From an uncultured Taibaiella sp. (GTDB lineage Bacteria; Bacteroidota; Bacteroidia; Chitinophagales; Chitinophagaceae), in the NCBI GenBank assembly GCA_946886975.1, contig CAMPJV010000194.1:1-5579 (forward strand): a stretch of 5,579 nucleotides of DNA, in the 5' to 3' direction. The position numbers and the translations under genes are program-made. Of the stretch, positions 1 through 4,908 are shown piece after piece. The notes below the pieces were generated by a model. The model was not told the origin of the DNA. It saw only the letters and a list, made by a program, of their open reading frames with translations, and searched no databases. Numbering within the stretch: position 1 is the first letter of the stretch; each line of letters opens with the position of its first letter.

Positions 1-972
1 AAGCAGATTGAATTAGTTGCGCCTACTAACTATAGCGTTATAATATATGGCGAGAGCGGGAGCGGGAAGGAGGCAATTGCCCAGCAAATACATCAAAAGA
101 GTAAAAGAGCTAATAAGCCTTTCGTTGCTATTGACTGCGGGGCACTATCTAAGGAATTGGCTGGAAGTGAACTGTTCGGACATGAAAAGGGATCCTTCAC
201 AGGAGCATTGAACCAGAAAATAGGCAGCTTCGAAATAGCAAATGAGGGAACTATTTTCCTTGATGAAATAGCTAATCTTTCCTATGATATTCAGGTTTCA
301 CTGCTGCGCGTGGTGCAGGAAAGAAAAATGCGTCGGGTGGGGGGAAATAAAGATATAGAATTGGATGTGCGTATCATCGTGGCAAGTAACGAAAAGCTAT
401 GGGATTTTGCCAGAAATGGAAAGTTTCGTGAGGATTTGTATCATCGCTTTAATGAGTTCAGCATTGAGGTGCCGCCTCTTAGAGAAAGAAAGCGTGACAT
501 AATGCTGTTCGCTACCCATTTCCTCAACCTCACAAATGCAGAGCTGGGAAAGAATGTCAAGGGTTTTAGTAAAGAAGTCGAGGATATTTTCCTCAACTAC
601 GTCTGGTACGGAAACCTGCGCGAGCTGAAGAATGTGATCAAGCGGTCAACCTTGTTAACAGATGGGGACTTTGTAGAGGTTAAGTCCCTTCCATTCGAAA
701 TAAGTAATTTCCATAAGCTTCAGTTTGATCTACCTTCGATCTCTGGCGATAGTACAAGACAGGAGCCAATGTCCGTTGCCTCCGTGCCTTCCCAGCCTGT
801 GTCGTATGAAAACAAGCTGAAGAGTGCAAACCTGGACGCCGAGTACGAGGTAATCCTCGAGGCTTTAAAGCAGGCGAACTTTAATAAGAGCAAGGCAGCT
901 AAGCTGCTAAACATTGACAGAAAGACGCTCTATAATAAGATGAAGCAGTTCAAGGCTTTCAAGTTGGACTAA
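1..972 (+). CDS. Sigma-54-dependent NtrC-family response regulator, 5' end cut off by window
   Basis: This is an enhancer-binding activator that uses ATP hydrolysis to open sigma-54 RNA polymerase promoters. The reading frame is open from base 1, so the gene starts outside the window; 323 residues are visible. Seen in order: Walker A GESGSGKE (about residues 17-24), the sigma-54 contact loop as GSFTGA (64-69), Walker B with the sequence IFLDEIANL (85-93, D88/E89), the arginine-finger region FREDLYHRF (142-150), sensor II GNLRELKN (204-211), a linker rich in Ser and Pro (about 240-270), and a C-terminal Fis-type helix-turn-helix with KAAKLLNIDRKTLYNKMK (297-314). The missing part should hold the start of the AAA+ domain and, in most relatives, a receiver domain; that is not visible here. 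The contact loop has Ser in place of the usual Ala of GAFTGA. The gene is followed after 135 bases by an NtrB-type kinase that is its likely partner. An internal TTG at 157 is not a credible start because the AAA+ domain begins before it. Confidence 0.95.
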   Translation, partial: KQIELVAPTNYSVIIYGESGSGKEAIAQQIHQKSKRANKPFVAIDCGALSKELAGSELFGHEKGSFTGALNQKIGSFEIANEGTIFLDEIANLSYDIQVSLLRVVQERKMRRVGGNKDIELDVRIIVASNEKLWDFARNGKFREDLYHRFNEFSIEVPPLRERKRDIMLFATHFLNLTNAELGKNVKGFSKEVEDIFLNYVWYGNLRELKNVIKRSTLLTDGDFVEVKSLPFEISNFHKLQFDLPSISGDSTRQEPMSVASVPSQPVSYENKLKSANLDAEYEVILEALKQANFNKSKAAKLLNIDRKTLYNKMKQFKAFKLD

Positions 973-1097
973 CTGACGGATCCTTTTGAGGCGTGCTTTC
1001 GCCGATCTGAAGCTATTTGTGTGGCCTCTGTTTCAATTAGAATGTACATTAGTGGAAGTATGCTTGTGGGCATCTGCGCAGGCTTTGGCTAATAAAT

Positions 1098-1103
1098 AGA
1101 AGG
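1098..1103 (+). promoter_or_regulatory. Shine-Dalgarno-like site of the hybrid kinase
   Basis: AGAAGG lies four bases before the ATG at 1108. It is the only clear Shine-Dalgarno match before a gene in this window and supports that start, although the spacing is short. The rest of the 973-1107 gap shows only a weak GGCG/CGCC stem (990-1003) without a T-run, so there is no convincing terminator between the regulator and the kinase, and co-transcription is possible. Confidence 0.5.
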
Positions 1104-1107
1104 TAAA

Positions 1108-2592
1108 ATGAGTGAGCAAAGTGACATACAGATTCTGATTGTGGATGATGATGAGGATGATTTCATTATCACCAGTGAATATATAAGGCATATCCCGGCT
1201 ACTTCGTTTGAGATTGACTGGTGCCATAAATATGACGAGGCGCTGCAGTACATGTTAGACGGAAAGTATGATCTGTACTTTGTGGATTACAGGCTAGGCG
1301 CAAAATCTGGCGTTGACCTTTTAAAGGAAGCTTTAAGTAACAACTGCGAGGAGCCTATTATTCTCCTCACCGGGAAAGGCAACTATGAGGTTGACATTGA
1401 GGCCATGCAGTTGGGGGCAGTGGATTATCTCATAAAGACCGAGCTAAGCATTGAGAAGATGGAGAGGAGCATCAGGTATGCACTGGAGCGCTCTGCAACA
1501 ATGAAAGCCCTCAAAGCCAATGAGCGTAAGTACCGTAGCATTTTCGAAAAGTCAAAAGATATAGTGTTCCTTGCCGACGAAACATTGAATATCCGGGATG
1601 TAAATGATGCTATATTTTCCATGCTCGGTTTTACAAAGGAAGAGGTTCTGGCCATGAATTTGAGTGACCTCATAGATCAGGCCCAGCATAAAAAGTTCTT
1701 ACAGCAGTCTCTTCAGAACCGTAGAGAGGTCAATGACTGGGAGGTTACGGTCATGACCAGGTCCGGCGAAAGGAAGAGCTGCATGCTTAGCGCCACTTTT
1801 GAAGATATTCATGCTGGTAAAGGCTATGTCCAGGGCATTATCCATGATATAACTAACCTTAAGAGAGTGGAGAAGGCCACGCTGCAGGCAGAAAAACTTG
1901 CCGCCGCGGGAAGGTTGGTGCGCACACTTGCGCATGAGGTAAGGAATCCCCTTAACAATATCACCCTCTCCGTGGAGCAAATGCTGCAGGACATAAAGGA
2001 TGAGTCCGCAGAATTGTACCTGAATATTATCCAGCGAAACAGCAAGCGCATCAGCGACCTGATCAGCGAGCTTTTGAATACTTCGCGGCCTTCAGAGATT
2101 ACCCTGGAGGAACATATCCTCCAGACCATCCTTGATGACGTAATAGCGTCTGCTATTGATCGGTTAACCCTTAAAAGGATTAAGCTTCATGTAAAATACC
2201 CTGACGATGTGATGGTCGTTCAGGCAGATCGGGAGAAATTAAAGATTGCTATGTTGAATATTATGATCAACGCAATTGAAGCCATGGAGGAGGGTATTGG
2301 CACCCTCGATATAAGTCTCCAGCGCGTAGAGGATCAGGCCGTCCTTAAAATCTCTGATAATGGCTGCGGTATAAGCGAAGAGAATATCTCTCGATTATTT
2401 GAGCCCTATTTTACCCAGAAGAGAAATGGTATGGGCTTAGGCCTCGCCTTTACACTCAATATCATCCAGGGGCATCGTGCAAATATCGAGGTCTCCTCTG
2501 TCCTCTCACAGGGTACCACTTTCACGCTCATTTTCCCATTGATCAATAAAGTTGAATCCGACTCGTTGCAAAAGAAAACGCAGCAGGCTTAG
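1108..2592 (+). CDS. Histidine kinase with N-terminal receiver and PAS domain (REC-PAS-HisKA-HATPase)
   Basis: This is a 494-residue cytoplasmic signalling kinase; no membrane segment or signal peptide is visible. A receiver domain spans about residues 7-127, with acidic pocket D13-D15, phospho-acceptor D60 (FVDYRLG), T88 (LLTGKG) and K110. A PAS sensor domain follows at about 137-252 (from NERKYRSIF to IIHDITNLK). A short coiled linker leads to HisKA with the phospho-histidine H276 in LAHEVRNPLNNI. The ATPase domain has an N box around N384-N388 (NIMINAIEAM), G1 DNGCGI (417-422), F box FEPYFTQK, and G2 GMGLGLAF (441-448). All catalytic residues are present, so it should be active. The kinase core resembles NtrB-type kinases, which pair with NtrC-type regulators such as the one encoded upstream. 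The receiver at the N-terminus, rather than the C-terminus of classical hybrids, suggests that phosphorylation of the receiver tunes kinase activity. The ligand of the PAS domain cannot be told from sequence. Confidence 0.95.
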   Translation: MSEQSDIQILIVDDDEDDFIITSEYIRHIPATSFEIDWCHKYDEALQYMLDGKYDLYFVDYRLGAKSGVDLLKEALSNNCEEPIILLTGKGNYEVDIEAMQLGAVDYLIKTELSIEKMERSIRYALERSATMKALKANERKYRSIFEKSKDIVFLADETLNIRDVNDAIFSMLGFTKEEVLAMNLSDLIDQAQHKKFLQQSLQNRREVNDWEVTVMTRSGERKSCMLSATFEDIHAGKGYVQGIIHDITNLKRVEKATLQAEKLAAAGRLVRTLAHEVRNPLNNITLSVEQMLQDIKDESAELYLNIIQRNSKRISDLISELLNTSRPSEITLEEHILQTILDDVIASAIDRLTLKRIKLHVKYPDDVMVVQADREKLKIAMLNIMINAIEAMEEGIGTLDISLQRVEDQAVLKISDNGCGISEENISRLFEPYFTQKRNGMGLGLAFTLNIIQGHRANIEVSSVLSQGTTFTLIFPLINKVESDSLQKKTQQA

Positions 2593-2645
2593 CGATATCT
2601 GCGTGGCACAGTCTTTTAGCTTCTTTAATGGCAAAATCAATTATT

Positions 2646-2801
2646 ATGAGAAGCATATTATTTCTGATCGCGGTTGTGTTAATAATTGGCTGGCTCTTAG
2701 GAGTGTTCGTATATAGTGCAACTGGATTGATACACGTATTGCTCGTCATTGCTATAATTTCCTTACTCCTAGGCTTTATCAGGAGGGGATCCATAGACTA
2801 G
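2646..2801 (+). CDS. Small membrane protein, Lmo0937 family
   Basis: This 51-residue protein consists of two membrane helices: residues about 4-23 (LFLIAVVLIIGWLLGVFVYS) and about 27-45 (GLIHVLLVIAIISLLLGFI), joined by a short turn and ended by a basic tail RRGSID. The pattern IGWLLG, then GLIH, then LLVIAIISLL is typical of the Lmo0937 family of tiny membrane proteins, whose function is not established. An ATG at 2628 would add six residues (MAKSII); the start at 2646 was chosen because the family normally begins just before the first helix. Neither start has a Shine-Dalgarno site. The gene begins within about 55 bases of the kinase stop and is followed by a strong terminator, so it is probably the last gene of the kinase transcript. 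The overlapping open frame on the opposite strand (2543-2794) is a shadow. Confidence 0.82.
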   Translation: MRSILFLIAVVLIIGWLLGVFVYSATGLIHVLLVIAIISLLLGFIRRGSID

Positions 2802-2823
2802 CAATTTTAATGACAAAGGATTT

Positions 2824-2851
2824 AAAGGCTATAGATTTCTATAGCTTTTTT
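2824..2851. terminator. Intrinsic terminator between convergent genes
   Basis: A perfect 7-bp stem GCTATAG (2828-2834) / CTATAGC (2839-2845) with loop ATTT is followed by six T residues (2846-2851). Flanking AAA and TTT can lengthen the stem. The T-run serves the + strand transcript ending with the small membrane protein. On the - strand the hairpin lies just past the receiver gene stop at 2856 and is followed by CTTTAAA, so weaker termination in that direction is plausible. Confidence 0.85.
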
Positions 2852-2855
2852 CTTG

Positions 2856-3236
2856 TCACGCGTTTCCCTGGTTCAGTCTGGGAGCCTGAGATGAAAACTG
2901 CCGGTCAAGGTCAGTGAGGCTTATGGGCTTTTCTATTACGTTGAACTTCGAACCTTCGGGCAGTTCAGGTAGCACAGGGTGGAAAGCACTGATGAGGTTT
3001 AGATATACATCTGGATATTCCTTGAGAATTACAGGAGCGATCGTCCATCCCGTTCCGTCAGGCAGATTGTTATCGAGAAATACCACGTCAGGCTGCAACG
3101 ATTTCAAAAAGGAAATGCCCTGTTCGAGCGTATGCGACAGGTACACTTCATAGTTCTTGCGGAGAAAGTAACTTTTAAGCAGGTGGCACAAATCAATCTC
3201 GTCATCAATTATTAAAACCTTTCTTCGGGTGTGCAT
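2856..3236 (-). CDS. Single-domain response regulator (receiver only)
   Basis: This 126-residue protein is a CheY/Spo0F-like receiver with no output domain. Visible residues of the phosphorylation site are D11 and D12 (LIIDDE), phospho-acceptor D55 (VFLDNNLPDGTG), S83 as the conserved Ser/Thr (LISAF) and K103 (IEKPI). About 15 polar residues follow the domain. Such proteins pass on phosphate in relays or bind a target directly when phosphorylated; the partner is not shown by sequence, although the kinase encoded head-on to it is a candidate. The ATG has no Shine-Dalgarno site but an A-rich leader, as is common in Bacteroidota. A small 5-bp dyad (ACCCT 3253-3257 / AGGGT 3268-3272) lies in its leader region. 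The gap up to the next gene (3237-3404) contains no other gene or clear promoter. The + strand frame at 2914-3153 is a shadow. Confidence 0.93.
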   Translation of the reverse strand: MHTRRKVLIIDDEIDLCHLLKSYFLRKNYEVYLSHTLEQGISFLKSLQPDVVFLDNNLPDGTGWTIAPVILKEYPDVYLNLISAFHPVLPELPEGSKFNVIEKPISLTDLDRQFSSQAPRLNQGNA

Positions 3237-3404
3237 ATTTTGTGTTTGTTAAACCCTGAATTGCTTAAGGGTAAATCTAAGTCGTTGAATTTCATCGAGG
3301 GTTAAGGTCATTACTTCTTCTAGTCTAAAGTATCAAGTCCAATCTCATCCAATTCATACAAAGACAATGCCTTGTGATAGTTATATCAGTTATTTAACAT
3401 TCAC

Positions 3405-3833
3405 CTAAGCTGGCATAGTGGTGCTGTGCATCCAATAGCTTCTCAGGGCCGCCACGGTTTTCAGTAGACTCTCAAAACTATTAGGCTTGGTTATGTATGA
3501 ATTAGCGCCCAACTCATAGCAGCGTCTCATCTCCTGTTCATTGTTGGTGGTGCTGAATATTACCACGGGGATCTTCTTCAGGTCAGGATGTTGCTTTAGC
3601 TCACGCAAAACTTCTCTACCGTCTTTTTTTGGCATATTCAGATCCAGTAAGATGAACCTGGGATACTTCTTGTCCCTACCCGTTGATGTAAGGCCATTCA
3701 GATAGTCAAGCACCTCAACGCCGTTCTCAACGAAATGTAATTTATCAGTAAATCCGTTCTCTTCGAAAGCCGCCTGTAATAAAAACCGGTCATCCGCATC
3801 ATCCTCAGCTATAAGTATGAAAATCTCCTCCAT
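3405..3833 (-). CDS. Rcp1-like single-domain response regulator
   Basis: This 142-residue receiver-only protein belongs to the Rcp1-like subgroup, recognisable by the insert between beta-2 and beta-3 (GLTSTGRDKKYPRF) and by LLDLNMPKKDG. Phosphorylation-site residues are E10, D11 and D12 (IAEDDADD), phospho-acceptor D64, S94/T95 (FSTTNN) and K116 (ITKPNSF). Rcp1-type receivers often serve PAS- or phytochrome-type histidine kinases; which kinase serves this one is unknown, but the PAS-containing kinase in this window is a local candidate. It runs in the same direction as the receiver gene downstream, 168 bases away, so they may or may not share a transcript. The start at 3833 is followed directly by the first beta strand (MEEIFILIAEDD), which fits the family. 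Upstream there is no Shine-Dalgarno site; a TATCTTTA (3859-3852, - strand) resembles a Bacteroidota -7 box, but no -33 box sits at the right distance. Confidence 0.94.
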   Translation of the reverse strand: MEEIFILIAEDDADDRFLLQAAFEENGFTDKLHFVENGVEVLDYLNGLTSTGRDKKYPRFILLDLNMPKKDGREVLRELKQHPDLKKIPVVIFSTTNNEQEMRRCYELGANSYITKPNSFESLLKTVAALRSYWMHSTTMPA

Positions 3834-3869
3834 GCAGTCAGTTGGTTGTTGTAAAGATAGAGAAATATC

Positions 3870-3881
3870 AGTGTCAACACT
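3870..3881. repeat. Short inverted repeat upstream of the Rcp1-like gene
   Basis: AGTGT and ACACT form 5-bp arms around a 2-base centre, about 37-48 bases before the start of the Rcp1-like receiver gene on the - strand. Its position fits an operator, but arms this short occur often by chance, and no regulator can be assigned. Confidence 0.25.
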
Positions 3882-4090
3882 AAGTCAAAATACTTTACCG
3901 TTCAGCCTTAGTTGCTCTGCGTGAAATAAGCTGACTCGCTTGCTCAATAGTACTGGTTTCGGCTATTTCATGAGGAATAATCTCAACAATACAACACTTT
4001 TCCGGCAAGGTGACATGGTGTTCAGAACAACCCTGCAACTGGCATAATCTTTTTACCAATAATAGTTCAGTATATATAACCCTCAATTCT

Positions 4091-4510
4091 ATGTTACAGG
4101 AAAGTGCCAACCAGGATCTCAACAGAAGTAGTGATAACAGTGGAGCTGAGCAGAATAGTGATGCTTATAGGAGAGATGGGGTACATCTCGGCGAGGCGTC
4201 TGCATCAGAATCTCCCGGGAAAAAAGGTGGCGGAGGAACTGGGTATGATGTCGAACGCGAACAGCGGGAAGTCAATAGGGAGCAGGAGGAAATGCACAAA
4301 GAGCGTGATCCCGACCAGCTCGAAGTCGAGCGTACTCAAAATCCCCAGCCTGATACCAATCCTCAGCCCGACATCAATCCAGGCAAAGAAACTCCCGGCA
4401 CGAAGCCTACACCTGAAACTAGCCCCGGTGCTACCCCCACGGGGTCATATGAACGTGGTGTAAGTGGAAGCTGGAGTCAGAGTAGTTGGGATCCAAATTC
4501 ATTCAGATAA
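4091..4510 (+). CDS. Hydrophilic, probably disordered protein of unknown function
   Basis: I do not recognise this 139-residue protein. It has no Cys, no membrane segment and no signal peptide. Residues 1-40 are polar (Asn, Ser, Asp). Residues 41-51 are a glycine patch, SPGKKGGGGTG. Residues 53-81 are highly charged and probably helical (DVEREQREVNREQEEMHKER). Residues 84-115 are Pro/Thr-rich with a hexad-like repeat NPQPDT, NPQPDI, NPGKET. The C-terminus is Ser/Trp-rich (SGSWSQSSWDPNSF). Gly makes up about 11%, and the whole is strongly hydrophilic, as in hydrophilin-type stress proteins. The ATG at 4091 was chosen over a GTG at 4010 because the protein-like composition starts there; neither has a Shine-Dalgarno site. 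The patch EASASESPGKKGG loosely resembles the KGG motif of YciG-like stress proteins, which is of note given the YciF-type gene downstream, but one imperfect copy is not proof. Coding status rests on biased composition and in-frame peptide repeats. Confidence 0.65.
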   Translation: MLQESANQDLNRSSDNSGAEQNSDAYRRDGVHLGEASASESPGKKGGGGTGYDVEREQREVNREQEEMHKERDPDQLEVERTQNPQPDTNPQPDINPGKETPGTKPTPETSPGATPTGSYERGVSGSWSQSSWDPNSFR

Positions 4511-4908
4511 TCGTTGCTGTTATGGTTCGAAAGAATAGTATTCTAAAAATGATAGGCAAAGCGATTTTTGCCAGACCAACAAGAATTCCACCGCCTGAGG
4601 TGTCGGCAGAACGCATCTGTGGATATATTCATCTGAGAAATCCAGACAGCAGTGTAAACGGGCCACGGATCCCAGACCGGTCCCATGGCAGCGAGGGTAC
4701 TGACAGGACAAGCAGAAGCTTCGATAAGCAGATACAACTTTGCAGATCCTGATTAGCTATGAATTTGAAAACACAGGCTATAGTGCAGGCAGATAATCCG
4801 GTTGTTGTACAGCAATATGTGTAGCAACCGGCTATGATTGTCTCCTTTGGCGGTGTTAGATTTTAATGAGATAAATAGTACTAGTCATCATTGTAAAACC
4901 AAACATCT
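4511..4908. other. About 400 bases without a convincing gene
   Basis: The longest frame is a + strand ORF from ATG 4522 to 4752 (76 residues, starting MVRKNSILKMIGK). It has no recognisable domain and no Shine-Dalgarno site, and it is matched by two open frames of similar length on the other strand (4520-4711 and 4543-4737), so it may be chance or a decayed gene. A 21-codon frame at 4759-4824 is also unsupported. The region holds the stem-loop at 4798-4831. Before the 4909 gene, TAGATTTT (4857-4864) resembles a Bacteroidota -7 box (TAnnTTTG), but no well-spaced -33 box was found. Confidence 0.5.
4798..4831. repeat. 14-bp stem-loop upstream of the DUF892 gene
   Basis: The arms CCGGTTGTTGTACA (4798-4811) and TGTGTAGCAACCGG (4818-4831) pair over 14 positions as RNA, with three G-U wobbles in the middle and a 6-base loop GCAATA. 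The outer seven pairs, CCGGTTG/CAACCGG, are perfect. No T-run follows on either strand, so a classical intrinsic terminator is unlikely. It lies 78 bases before the ATG of the ferritin-like gene and could be a leader structure, a site for a DNA-binding protein, or a transcript-end hairpin. Confidence 0.6.

Noticed and set aside
990..1003. GGCG/CGCC stem after the NtrC-type gene as a terminator
   Set aside because: It has only four pairs and no T-run follows.
2604..2620. TGGCAC followed by TTTTAGC, resembling a sigma-54 promoter before the small membrane protein gene
   Set aside because: The -24 part is exact, but there are 12 bases between GG and GC where sigma-54 promoters need 10; at the correct distance the bases are TA. 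A promoter of this type tolerates spacing changes poorly.
4037..4058. TGGCAT before a T-run upstream of the hydrophilic protein gene, a possible sigma-54 site
   Set aside because: The -12 GC is absent at the required spacing; TT is found instead.
3895..4122. Minus-strand open frame of 75 residues upstream of the Rcp1-like gene
   Set aside because: It has only a TTG start and no internal Met, no recognisable domain, no ribosome site, and it overlaps the start of the better supported + strand gene.
4104..4463. Plus-strand frame of 119 residues overlapping the hydrophilic protein gene
   Set aside because: It has no recognisable domain and no protein-level repeats; the other frame has in-frame NPQPD repeats and block structure.
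4522..4752. Plus-strand open frame of 76 residues
   Set aside because: No family resemblance, no ribosome site, and equally long frames on the opposite strand; kept only as a remark on the gap.
4759..4824. 21-codon frame starting MNLKTQAIVQ that ends inside the stem-loop
   Set aside because: It is too short and unsupported; the overlap with a stem-loop argues more for a structural element, although a leader peptide cannot be excluded.
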